From assembly GCA_964462445.1 (NCBI GenBank), contig CAYWXG010000003.1:14653-78652 (forward strand): a stretch of 64,000 nt of DNA. Direction: 5' to 3'. The notes beneath the pieces were generated by a model, which searched no databases, was not told the DNA's origin, and saw nothing but the letters and a program-made list of their open reading frames with translations. Source of the DNA: JAGBWK01 sp964462445 (lineage in GTDB: Bacteria; Bacteroidota; Bacteroidia; Bacteroidales; Muribaculaceae). The position numbers and the translations under genes were made by a program. Below, one piece after another: positions 35,405-43,676 of the stretch; the first letter of the stretch is position 1; each line of letters begins with the position of its first letter.

Positions 35405-37084
35405 TCAGGCATTAGTCGGGTCGACCCAACGACCATCAGCTTTTATCAACGCAATAAGATGGGGCAACGCTTCTTCTTGCGGTATATTGCGCTCTACACA
35501 CTCTTTTTGGCGATATAAGCTTATACGACCAACTCCGGCGCCTACATAGCCATAGTCAGCATCGGCCATTTCACCGGGGCCATTGACAATGCATCCCATT
35601 ACCCCTATTTTAAGATGACGTAAATGCGACAACTCTGCTTTGATATGATTTACAGTTGTTTGCAAGTCAAACATGGTTCGACCACACCCCGGGCATGAGA
35701 TGAACTCGGTGCGCGAAAAACGCAATCGCGCAGCCTGTAGAATCCCTAATGACAATGCACCAATCTCGTTGTTGTCAATAGTAGATGATTTTATCGATAT
35801 GCCATCCGCAAATCCCGATAAAAGGATTGAACCCATATCGGCTGCTGCATACACCATTGTCGCCTCTGTTGAAGCCCCGGTGTAATCTATTTCCGGTATC
35901 AACGGATTCGTAATGCCGGATGCTGTTAGGGTATGCATTGCCCCTTTAAGAGCTGCTGCCGGATTTACATGGGTAGTCGTCAGTATAAGAATCTTGTCAT
36001 GTGCTTTCTTTGCTTCAGCTACCAACTTTTCTGCTTCTACATCTATTGATAACTTGACAGTTAATGTTTCATCTATGGCGTCAACACCGATAGCAATTGT
36101 GGTGTTGTGCCCACCAACATTACCCACGGCAATCGACTCTCTTCTACTTGGCTCTATAGGATTAAATCCGGGAAATTCTGTCCCATATATTTCCGGTGCT
36201 GTTTTCCAATCTTTAAGCCTTTCAACGAGCATTGCTGCAACAGGAATTTCACATTCCGGTTCTTCACTGAGCGACACTCTGATTGTATCACCGATACCTT
36301 CTGCCAATAATGTACCAATACCAACTGCCGAACGTATACGACCATCTTCACCATTGCCGGCTTCCGTTACACCCAAATGTAGTGGATAATGCATATCCTC
36401 TTTATTCATCGCATCAACAAGAAGACGTACGCAGTTGACCATTACTACCGTATTCGATGCCTTTATAGATATTACTACATCATTAAAACCAAGGCGTCGT
36501 AGTATTCGTAGAAATTCCATTGCACTCTCAACAACACCGGCCGGAGTGTCTCCGTAACGGCTCATGATACGATCCGATAACGACCCATGGTTGACTCCGA
36601 TTCGTAATGCCGTTGAGTGTCTTTTACAAATCTCCACCAAAGGAATCAATCGTTGTTCTATTCGTTTTATTTCCTCCAAATACTCTTCATCTGTATACTC
36701 TAAATGGCGAAATGTGCGAGCCGGGTCCACAAAATTTCCCGGATTAATTCTGACCTTCTCAACGATAGCTGCCGCGGCATCTGCTGCCGCGGGATTGAAA
36801 TGTATGTCGGCGACCAATGGCGTTTCATAACCGGCAGTACGCAATTCTGCATGTATATTTGCAAGATTGTTAGCTTCTCGTACGCCTTGGGCGGTGAGCC
36901 TAACTATCTCCCCCCCGGCATTGATGATACGTTTTGATTGTGCAACTGAACCTGCGGTATCCATCGTTGAGGTTGACGTCATTGATTGCAAACGTATCGG
37001 GTGTTCACTCCCTATTTGCACTTTCCCGACTCGTGTTGTAGTCGTTTTTCGCCTTTTGTATCCAAAACTCATCGTATCGGTCAT
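35405..37084 (-). CDS. ispG: IspG, (E)-4-hydroxy-3-methylbut-2-enyl-diphosphate synthase
   Basis: A 559-residue GcpE/IspG of the non-mevalonate isoprenoid pathway. It reduces MEcPP to HMBPP with a [4Fe-4S] cluster. The N-terminal TIM barrel (RLQSMTSTSTMDT, PLVADIHFNPAAA, RINPGNF) and the C-terminal cluster domain with CPGCGR and GCIVNGPGEMADADYGYVG are both present. It is longer than the 372-residue E. coli enzyme because of an inserted central domain (about 265-450), as in Bacteroidota and plants. It lies 27 bp after purE in the rpoN operon. Confidence 0.97.
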   Translation of the reverse strand: MTDTMSFGYKRRKTTTTRVGKVQIGSEHPIRLQSMTSTSTMDTAGSVAQSKRIINAGGEIVRLTAQGVREANNLANIHAELRTAGYETPLVADIHFNPAAADAAAAIVEKVRINPGNFVDPARTFRHLEYTDEEYLEEIKRIEQRLIPLVEICKRHSTALRIGVNHGSLSDRIMSRYGDTPAGVVESAMEFLRILRRLGFNDVVISIKASNTVVMVNCVRLLVDAMNKEDMHYPLHLGVTEAGNGEDGRIRSAVGIGTLLAEGIGDTIRVSLSEEPECEIPVAAMLVERLKDWKTAPEIYGTEFPGFNPIEPSRRESIAVGNVGGHNTTIAIGVDAIDETLTVKLSIDVEAEKLVAEAKKAHDKILILTTTHVNPAAALKGAMHTLTASGITNPLIPEIDYTGASTEATMVYAAADMGSILLSGFADGISIKSSTIDNNEIGALSLGILQAARLRFSRTEFISCPGCGRTMFDLQTTVNHIKAELSHLRHLKIGVMGCIVNGPGEMADADYGYVGAGVGRISLYRQKECVERNIPQEEALPHLIALIKADGRWVDPTNA

Positions 37085-37111
37085 TCTTGAGCCTCTATGG
37101 CTATTGTTTGC

Positions 37112-37618
37112 TTAGTTTGTCTTAAATTTATATTCTATTTTCGCAAGTTCGGCATTCGCTTTTACAATCTTGTCTTTCAATCCGTTGCGATATGATTCAA
37201 AACGTGCTGCTACTTCCGAATCGGTCTGTGCTATAATCTGTGTCGCAAGAACTGCTGCATTCATTGCTGCATTTATTCCAACAGTTGCGACGGCTATACC
37301 GGGAGGCATTTGGATGATTGACAACATCGCATCTTTTCCTCCAAGAGTAGCATCTAATGGAACGCCGATAACCGGTAGCGTTGTTGATGCTGCAATTACT
37401 CCGGGCAATGCTGCAGCCATACCTGCCGCCGCTATTATTACTTTAAGCCCGCGAGATGAGGCATTTCGAGCAAATTCTTCTACCTCTGCGGGAGTGCGAT
37501 GTGCCGACAATGCATTCATCTCAAATGGAATTTCCATGCTGTCGAGAAATTCGGCGGCTTTTTTCATTACGGGTAAGTCGGATGTGCTACCCATTATTAT
37601 ACTTACTATTGCTTTCAT
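37112..37618 (-). CDS. purE: PurE, N5-carboxyaminoimidazole ribonucleotide mutase
   Basis: A 168-residue class I PurE that converts N5-CAIR to CAIR in purine synthesis. The IIMGSTSDLPVMKKAAEFLD motif opens the protein and SAHRTP (about residue 38) carries the catalytic His; AAGMAAALPGVIAASTTLPVIGVP follows in the family order. The ATG at 37618 is chosen; an in-frame TTG at 37645 would add nine residues with no family counterpart. It lies in the operon rpoN, PAP2, purE, ispG. Confidence 0.96.
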   Translation of the reverse strand: MKAIVSIIMGSTSDLPVMKKAAEFLDSMEIPFEMNALSAHRTPAEVEEFARNASSRGLKVIIAAAGMAAALPGVIAASTTLPVIGVPLDATLGGKDAMLSIIQMPPGIAVATVGINAAMNAAVLATQIIAQTDSEVAARFESYRNGLKDKIVKANAELAKIEYKFKTN

Positions 37619-37672
37619 ATCTTTAGATTTATATTGTTTTGTCAATACTCAAAGTTATCATCCACTTCGTTA

Positions 37673-38302
37673 TTACTCTGCGCATATCATTTCTATTGCT
37701 GTCACCCAAAAGGCCCCATTGAAAAACCCGGCAGTGACCTGTCCGAGGTTGTGGTGGTTTAGTATTAATCGAGATGTCATTACAGCGCCTGCAACTAACA
37801 TGATGATGACAAATAACAAAGAATTATTATGCAACGTAATATTTTTATAGTATAGGAAAAAAGTAAATGCGGCTAGCCCTCCGATTGAAGTAGCATGTCC
37901 GCTAATCTTCCATTTAAAATTAATTATCATTGTGACAACTGCGGCAATTGCAGCTGCTAACATGAATATTGATAACCATTGTGGTGAATTGATTGTCGAT
38001 AGATAGATTGAGATGCCAAGATATGCCATTGTTGCTGCTGCATATACATATGGACGATCATGTCGGTCGTTGAGTGTCGCATTTTTGATAATCCCCAATT
38101 TAGATAGCAAATATATTATTATTACCGGAACCATTGCTGTTACTGCAAACGATAATAAAAGCACTTGAATTCGTGTGGAAGCCGGAGCAAATACCAGATA
38201 CGTCCCCCATAATGCTATCAACATTCCATAGGTTGGCATTATGATAGGTGATGTTATAACTGAGATTATTTTAGCTATGGTTATTATAATTTTGTCGAGC
38301 AT
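37673..38302 (-). CDS. PAP2-type phosphatase-like membrane protein
   Basis: A 209-residue protein with about six membrane helices. PAP2 motifs are recognisable: the first (KNATLNDRHDRPY, Lys plus Arg-Pro), the second SGHATSIGG, and the third SRLILNHHNLGQV with its conserved Arg and His; the usual final Asp is Gln. Such enzymes dephosphorylate lipid phosphates such as undecaprenyl pyrophosphate or phosphatidylglycerol phosphate. The substrate cannot be told from sequence. It is 12 bp after rpoN. Confidence 0.85.
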   Translation of the reverse strand: MLDKIIITIAKIISVITSPIIMPTYGMLIALWGTYLVFAPASTRIQVLLLSFAVTAMVPVIIIYLLSKLGIIKNATLNDRHDRPYVYAAATMAYLGISIYLSTINSPQWLSIFMLAAAIAAVVTMIINFKWKISGHATSIGGLAAFTFFLYYKNITLHNNSLLFVIIMLVAGAVMTSRLILNHHNLGQVTAGFFNGAFWVTAIEMICAE

Positions 38303-38314
38303 ATCAATAGGTTG

Positions 38315-39754
38315 TTATATGGTTTTACGTAATCGAGCCACAGGTAAGCCAAGGCGTTCTCGATATTTGGCTACTGTTCGACGTGCTATATTAAATCCTC
38401 GTTCTGACAATATTGACGCAATCGTTTCGTCGGGGAGGGGAGAGCGTTTATCCTCTTCCGTTATAATAGTTTTTATCGCATCTATAATCTGATGTGAGGT
38501 GACATCATCATCAGCTTTGGGGCGTTCATTGAAGAAAAATTTCAATGGATAGATTCCCGATGGTGCCATTACATATTTAGAAGCAGTCGCGCGTGAAATT
38601 ACGGAAAGGTCATAGCCGGTCAATGCTGCAACATCTTTCAATATCATAGGACGAAGTTGTGTCTCATCGCCGGTAAGGAAAAAATCACGTTGAAGCGATA
38701 CAATTGCTGTCATAACGTTAAACAACGTGCTTTGCCGCATCTGAAGCGTTTTTATAAATGCCTGAGCCTCATCGCGACGTGTGCGAATAAAAGTCGCTGT
38801 GTCAGCTTTCTGGCGCGATGTCATGTTTTCTGCTGATAGGACTTCAACATTGAATGATGCAGAAATGGACAACTCCGGGATGTTATTGAGTAAACTGACA
38901 CAAATATTATTGCCGGAATCTATTTCTATTTGAAGTTCAGGTACGATTTGGCGTCCGCTATATTCTATTGCACTATCATTGAGTTGATTGCCCGGCTTGG
39001 GATTTAAGTGGGATATGACCTCTATTGCTGATGTAAGTTGTTCTGTATTAATCCCGATTTGATCAATTAGCTTGTCATAATGCTTTTTGGAAAACAAGTC
39101 AAAATAGTGAGCTATGATTTCGCGCGCTATCTTAACTTCTAATGTGGTTTGTTTTCGATTAAGTTGAAGCAATAAACAATCGCGAAGGTCTACAGCTCCG
39201 ACTCCTGCAGGATCAAGGGTGCGTATGATTTCAAGTGTTTTTGCAACATCCGACGGTTCTGTTTCTACTGACTCTGTAAATGTAATATCATCTGCTATTG
39301 CTTCTACCGTGCGTTTGAGATATCCATTTGAATCTAAATTGCCAACAATATAATTTGCAATAATTATCTGCTTTTCGCTCAACGACATTTCGTTTAATTG
39401 ACGCATCAATTCCTCGCCAAGTGTCAACTCATCATTGACTGCTATTGGAGTGTAATACGTATCATTTACGCTATGATTTTTTGCATCAAGCATATATGAT
39501 GGTATTTCATCATCATTACTATAGTCGGCCAATTGTACTTGTTCTGCTGTTTCACTGAATTCATCATTATCGCTACTGACTATGGGATTTTCTGAAATTT
39601 CAAGTGCCGGCATTTCATCGAGCGCTCTGTTTACTTCTACTTCCAATTCAGGACCGGTCATCTCCAACATACGTACAAATTGCACCTGCATCGGTGTGAG
39701 CCGTTGCAACTGTCGCAATTCCTGTTGCTGTTGTAAGGATGATTTACTATTCAT
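38315..39754 (-). CDS. rpoN: RpoN, RNA polymerase sigma-54 factor
   Basis: A 479-residue sigma-54. The glutamine-rich region I (SLQQQQELRQLQRLTPMQVQ) that contacts activators, an acidic region II (about 50-110), the core-binding domain (about 115-310) and the C-terminal DNA-binding part are all present. The RpoN box near the end reads ARRTVAKYRERLGLP, matching the ARRTVAKYRE consensus that reads the -24 element. An exact TTTG-N20-TAAATTTG promoter lies upstream, with a palindrome in the leader. It heads the operon with PAP2, purE and ispG. Confidence 0.97.
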   Translation of the reverse strand: MNSKSSLQQQQELRQLQRLTPMQVQFVRMLEMTGPELEVEVNRALDEMPALEISENPIVSSDNDEFSETAEQVQLADYSNDDEIPSYMLDAKNHSVNDTYYTPIAVNDELTLGEELMRQLNEMSLSEKQIIIANYIVGNLDSNGYLKRTVEAIADDITFTESVETEPSDVAKTLEIIRTLDPAGVGAVDLRDCLLLQLNRKQTTLEVKIAREIIAHYFDLFSKKHYDKLIDQIGINTEQLTSAIEVISHLNPKPGNQLNDSAIEYSGRQIVPELQIEIDSGNNICVSLLNNIPELSISASFNVEVLSAENMTSRQKADTATFIRTRRDEAQAFIKTLQMRQSTLFNVMTAIVSLQRDFFLTGDETQLRPMILKDVAALTGYDLSVISRATASKYVMAPSGIYPLKFFFNERPKADDDVTSHQIIDAIKTIITEEDKRSPLPDETIASILSERGFNIARRTVAKYRERLGLPVARLRKTI

Positions 39755-39789
39755 TGTAACGTCAGCTTGACGGTAAAGAAAATTTTATT

Positions 39790-39808
39790 AGGTATATGCT
39801 ATATACCT
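39790..39808 (-). promoter_or_regulatory. Palindrome in the rpoN leader
   Basis: AGGTATAT (39790-39797) and ATATACCT (39801-39808) form a perfect 8-3-8 inverted repeat, 35 bp before the rpoN ATG and about 40 nt after the predicted transcript start. It may be an operator or a leader hairpin. Confidence 0.35.
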
Positions 39809-39854
39809 CATGAAATCTATTCTTGGCGAATGCGAATTTCGCAAAATCTTATTG

Positions 39855-39886
39855 CAAATTTAATCCAATCAATCCAATTACCCAAA
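39855..39886 (-). promoter_or_regulatory. rpoN operon promoter
   Basis: On the minus strand TTTG (39886-39883) is followed after 20 bp by TAAATTTG (39862-39855), the full Bacteroidota sigma-70-type consensus. The predicted leader is about 95 nt. Confidence 0.65.
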
Positions 39887-39947
39887 ATTGTATTGTTAAC
39901 GAACAATAATTTAGGGTTCTCAAAATTTTGAAGTATATTTCATGCGG

Positions 39948-40805
39948 TTATTTTAATGGACGGCGACGAAATGCATCAATCATAGAGTCGGGTGTTGAAT
40001 TATATATATTAACACCTACTTTTCGCGAATATTCTTCGATTATATGATATGCTTTAAAAGCAAGATAAAAACTATAAAGAATTGAATGTAATGGATATTT
40101 TAAATATTCAGTTCGAATTCTTTTCACCTCTTTGTCATCTTCCTTATAAAAATGAGGTTGATGTGAGCAAACATGATTTTCCCCATCAACGCGCAACGTT
40201 GAGGTCCATGTATGGTCTGCACCGGCAATATATATATCACGATATCCCATGCCGATGCCGGTCATTATTGCAGGAATTAGTACATTTCGAGGGCGTGGCA
40301 TTCCTCGGCGTTGGTCAAATGCACACTTTTCCAACCATGCGAAACCTTCAATACCAACAGCATTATAAAATTCGATTTGTAGATTATTCGTTACTTTGAG
40401 GTTGTTCCCTTTTCGAGCCGAAAAAGGTAGAAATAGAGTCATTTCCCAATCTACATCTTGGATGTGTTTTATTAACCGAGCAACATTAACATCATCTGTG
40501 TTTGCAAAAAAATGAGGGTCGGCAAGAATATAGTATTTTGGGCGCAAAATCTTAAATTCCGGAGCGTTAGCAGCAAAATTGACGGCGATTGCATCGACAT
40601 ATTCTGAGGCTATATATTCCCCATGTTCGGCTATCGTAGCCGACAATGATGGACCATTTCCCAATATAAGCAACGCTTTGTCTCGTTCGTTTCGAGGGAA
40701 ATGAACTTTATGGGTAGATAATAATAACTTTCCTATGCTTTTTATAGATTTGGCAAGCTTCATGCCAAACCCATCGCGAGTCGTGTCACAGACTGTTTTC
40801 GTCAT
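39948..40805 (-). CDS. GNGPSL-motif protein, possible glycosyltransferase (DUF115/GT42-like)
   Basis: A 285-residue cytoplasmic protein. Its first strand and loop read ALLILGNGPSLSATI (about 44-58), a motif shared by DUF115/Maf flagellin glycosyltransferases and GT42 sialyltransferases, which both bind CMP-nonulosonates. Later blocks IAVNFAANAPEF, PKYYILADPHFF and the substrate-side GMGYRDIYIAGADHTW fit that Rossmann-type fold. I infer a glycan-transfer role, with a NeuB-like synthase 7 kb away as weak support. It overlaps the upstream epimerase gene by 20 bp; an internal ATG at 40763 is an alternative start that would avoid the overlap. Confidence 0.65.
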   Translation of the reverse strand: MTKTVCDTTRDGFGMKLAKSIKSIGKLLLSTHKVHFPRNERDKALLILGNGPSLSATIAEHGEYIASEYVDAIAVNFAANAPEFKILRPKYYILADPHFFANTDDVNVARLIKHIQDVDWEMTLFLPFSARKGNNLKVTNNLQIEFYNAVGIEGFAWLEKCAFDQRRGMPRPRNVLIPAIMTGIGMGYRDIYIAGADHTWTSTLRVDGENHVCSHQPHFYKEDDKEVKRIRTEYLKYPLHSILYSFYLAFKAYHIIEEYSRKVGVNIYNSTPDSMIDAFRRRPLK

Positions 40806-41697
40806 AATTGTGTGTCGTTAAATATTCCACTACCGATGACGGCTTATAATCTATTTTATTTATCAATCGAGAGTTATCGAATGTCAGTGTGCGGTATCGC
40901 TCCGCAAGTATTTTCCTGTTGAAACTGAAAAGCGGGATGAAATCACAAATACGAGCAATCGTGCGAGCGCGTTTTGCTCGCAATGTATATATTCGCTTGT
41001 TGTTCATTCTTTTAGCTAATGCTTCGGCTAAATCATGGCGTGTGGGATTCTCTCCATCGGTGATATTATATGTACCTCCTATATGTCGCAATAGCGCCAT
41101 GACGCGAGCAACATCTGTAGCGTGAACAATGCTCATGCGTGCTGTTTCGTCATCAATATGATGGTAATTGCCGCGATATATGCTGTTGACAAGTTGTCGC
41201 AATGGACCTTTCATGCCGGTACCAACAATATTGGGACTTCGCAGAATTGTCAGCTTTACATTTTTGGCGATACACCATTTTTTCAATAATTCTTCTGCCT
41301 CCAATTTCGTTTTGCCAACCTCGCTTATTGGCTCCGGTTCATGGTTTTCATTGATCTCAACGCCTTCTTCTACTCCATATACTTCAGTCGATGAAATAAA
41401 TACGATATTATCCGGTGGATTTTTCTCGAGGCTATCAAGTAAATTTTGGGTGCAAGTTACATTTAGACCCTTAAAATCACCGTTGTAACAACTGCCCAAT
41501 AGATGAAATACTGTGTCATACTTTTGCGTGGGTTCAAAAGTCTCTTTAGTGAGATTTACCTCATAGTGGTTGAATGGAGAAACTCCTGCAGTATGCAGTA
41601 TAGGGGCCGGTTCGGTAGGTAATGATCGACGCAATTCGTCGATTAGGTACTTCCCTAAAAATCCTCCGGCTGCAGTAATTAATATGTCATTGCTCAT
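40786..41697 (-). CDS. NAD-dependent epimerase/dehydratase-type SDR protein
   Basis: A 303-residue extended SDR. The nucleotide-binding TAAGGFLGKYL is at about 8-18 and FISSTEVYG carries the catalytic Ser/Thr region. Where active members have YxxxK, this protein reads SEVGKTKLEAE, so the Lys is kept but the catalytic Tyr is replaced by Val. It may act on a nucleotide sugar with a changed mechanism, or be a binding protein. It is the first gene of a two-gene operon with the GNGPSL protein and is driven by a strong consensus promoter. Confidence 0.8.
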   Translation of the reverse strand: MSNDILITAAGGFLGKYLIDELRRSLPTEPAPILHTAGVSPFNHYEVNLTKETFEPTQKYDTVFHLLGSCYNGDFKGLNVTCTQNLLDSLEKNPPDNIVFISSTEVYGVEEGVEINENHEPEPISEVGKTKLEAEELLKKWCIAKNVKLTILRSPNIVGTGMKGPLRQLVNSIYRGNYHHIDDETARMSIVHATDVARVMALLRHIGGTYNITDGENPTRHDLAEALAKRMNNKRIYTLRAKRARTIARICDFIPLFSFNRKILAERYRTLTFDNSRLINKIDYKPSSVVEYLTTHNYDENSL

Positions 41698-41761
41698 GAA
41701 ATACGTTTATTGAAAATGCGGTATTAACTACAAACAATAAAGAAATTCCCTTTAGTGTCTA

Positions 41762-41792
41762 CAAATTTACGTTTTTTATAGCATAACGCAAA
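41762..41792 (-). promoter_or_regulatory. Promoter of the epimerase operon
   Basis: TTTG (41792-41789), 19 bp, TAAATTTG (41769-41762) on the minus strand: both Bacteroidota elements match exactly. It is 65 bp upstream of the epimerase ATG. Confidence 0.65.
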
Positions 41793-41801
41793 TTTTATTA
41801 T

Positions 41802-41809
41802 TAAATTTG
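41802..41809 (+). promoter_or_regulatory. Candidate -7 element of the glsA operon
   Basis: TAAATTTG on the plus strand, exact TAnnTTTG, 13 bp before the glsA ATG. The leader would be only a few nucleotides. It is divergent from the epimerase promoter 10 bp away. Confidence 0.5.
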
Positions 41810-41822
41810 TACTTTAATAAGT

Positions 41823-42668
41823 ATGGAAAAGAAAGATGAAATAAAAGCGCCACTCGAAATTAATGTGGAAGAAGTTATTCGACAGCGTCTGCCACGTTAC
41901 AATCGTTTTATCCCGCGATGCCTTATTCGTCGCCTTGAGCGTACAATCTGCCAAGATGAACTTAATAAATTGTTGCGAGACAATTTCCCCAAACGTGATG
42001 CTGAGTTTTGTCGCGGTGTCATTAATGACCTCAAAGTAAGTGTTGATTTCTTGAATATTGAGAATATACCTCCTATAGAGCATTCTCGAGTACTATTCGT
42101 TAGTAATCACCCTCTTGGTGGACTTGATGGTATCGCACTTATTGATTTTGTAGAACGACACTACGGCATTGCGCCTCAATTTATTGTTAATGATTTGTTA
42201 TCGGCCATAGAACCATTATCCGATACATTTATTCCTATTAATAAACATGGAGCTCAGTCGCGCAAGGCAGTAGAAGCACTTGATAATGCTTTTGCTTCTG
42301 ATGCTCCTCTTATCATGTTCCCCGCAGGATTGGTATCTCGCCGTGGCAAAAAGGGGGTAATTGCCGATTTGCAATGGCAAAAAATGTTTGTCGCAAAAGC
42401 AAAAGAGTACAAACGAGATATCATTCCCTTACATTTCTATGGGGAAAATTCATCATTTTTTTATAAATTTGCAAAATTCCGACAGAGAATAGGTATGAAA
42501 TTCAATATTGAGATGATTTATCTACCTCGCGAAGTTTTTCGCTCTAAGGGCAAATCTTTTGACGTAGTAGTAGGTACACCGATTTCATATTCTTCTCTCG
42601 ACGATATGCCGCCAATGCAGAAAGCTCAACAAATCAGGCAATTAATTTATTCTTTGCAAAGGCCTTAA
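41823..42668 (+). CDS. glsA: GlsA-like O-acyltransferase for glycine lipids
   Basis: A 281-residue PlsC-type acyltransferase. The catalytic block reads NHPLGGLDG with His96 and Asp102, the variant spacing of this subfamily rather than the HxxxxD of PlsC. The later FPAGLVSRRGKKG matches the substrate-binding motif. It lies 33 bp before a GlsB-like gene. In Bacteroides thetaiotaomicron the glsB/glsA pair makes N-acyl-3-(acyloxy)acyl glycine and related flavolipin/serine-glycine lipids, GlsA adding the second acyl chain (established knowledge). The assignment rests on the gene pair and motifs. Confidence 0.82.
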   Translation: MEKKDEIKAPLEINVEEVIRQRLPRYNRFIPRCLIRRLERTICQDELNKLLRDNFPKRDAEFCRGVINDLKVSVDFLNIENIPPIEHSRVLFVSNHPLGGLDGIALIDFVERHYGIAPQFIVNDLLSAIEPLSDTFIPINKHGAQSRKAVEALDNAFASDAPLIMFPAGLVSRRGKKGVIADLQWQKMFVAKAKEYKRDIIPLHFYGENSSFFYKFAKFRQRIGMKFNIEMIYLPREVFRSKGKSFDVVVGTPISYSSLDDMPPMQKAQQIRQLIYSLQRP

Positions 42669-42701
42669 CTAATTATCCGTTAATGAAAGTAATTCTTTGA
42701 A

Positions 42702-43628
42702 ATGCAGCAGCCTATAATAGAACAAATTGACACCTCTCTCATTGAAAACGAATTAACAGCCGACCGATATTTGCGTACTACAAACAAGGGCGGTAACGAG
42801 ATATATATCGTTGATGCTTTTAATGCGCCCAACACTATGCGTGAAATTGGGCGTCTGCGTGAAATCGCGTTTCGCACAGCCGGTGGTGGTACCGGAAAAG
42901 ATTGCGATATTGACTACTATGACACAATGACCCCAGCTTGTCAGCAACTAATTGTCTGGAATCCTGAGCAAAAGCAAATTATTGGTGGTTATAGATTTAT
43001 TCTTGGGTCGGATATAGTTCTTGTTGATGATGTCCCTCGTATCGCTACGGCTCATATGTTTGATTTCTCTACGAAATTCTTATCTGAATATTTGCCTTCA
43101 ACAATTGAACTTGGTCGTTCTTTTGTGCGACTTGAATGTCAATCAACGCGTGCGGGTGTTAATGCTATTTATGCTCTCGATAATCTATGGGATGGGCTTG
43201 GTGCGCTCACCGTTAAATATACGCAAGTTAAATATCTATTTGGTAAAGTGACAATGTATCCAAACTATTCAAAGCATTGTCGCAATCTTATACTTTATTT
43301 CTTGCACAAATATTTTTCGGATAATGACCGACTCGTATGGCCGAAAGCCCCGGCTGTTACTACTGCCGATATCCAAAATATAGAGCAAATCTTTACCGGA
43401 GAGAACTTTAAAGAGGATTATCGTATTCTCAATACAGAAGTACGCAATCAGGGATATAACATCCCTCCGTTATTCAATGCCTACATGAGTTTGTCACCTA
43501 CGATGCGCATTTTTGGCACAGCGGTTAATGATGAATTTGGGGACGTTGAAGAAACCGGAATATTCTTGACAATTGAAGATATTTTTGAAGAAAAAAAACA
43601 ACGCCATATTTCAACATTCAAAGGTTGA
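42702..43628 (+). CDS. glsB: GlsB-like N-acyltransferase for glycine lipids
   Basis: A 308-residue OlsB/hemolysin-like GNAT-fold acyltransferase. Key blocks are RLREIAFRTAGGGTGKDCDID near residue 50, PEQKQIIGGYRFILG (about 87-101), and ELGRSFVRLECQ (about 140-151), which match the N-acyltransferase family that loads a 3-hydroxy fatty acid from ACP onto an amino acid. With glsA it would make mono- and di-acyl glycine lipids in the inner membrane, lipids known to matter for stress survival in Bacteroides. The gene follows glsA by 33 bp. Confidence 0.82.
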   Translation: MQQPIIEQIDTSLIENELTADRYLRTTNKGGNEIYIVDAFNAPNTMREIGRLREIAFRTAGGGTGKDCDIDYYDTMTPACQQLIVWNPEQKQIIGGYRFILGSDIVLVDDVPRIATAHMFDFSTKFLSEYLPSTIELGRSFVRLECQSTRAGVNAIYALDNLWDGLGALTVKYTQVKYLFGKVTMYPNYSKHCRNLILYFLHKYFSDNDRLVWPKAPAVTTADIQNIEQIFTGENFKEDYRILNTEVRNQGYNIPPLFNAYMSLSPTMRIFGTAVNDEFGDVEETGIFLTIEDIFEEKKQRHISTFKG

Positions 43629-43676
43629 AGTATCTACTTGGACTGATTGCAATAACCCTAATTCATTTCACGATAG

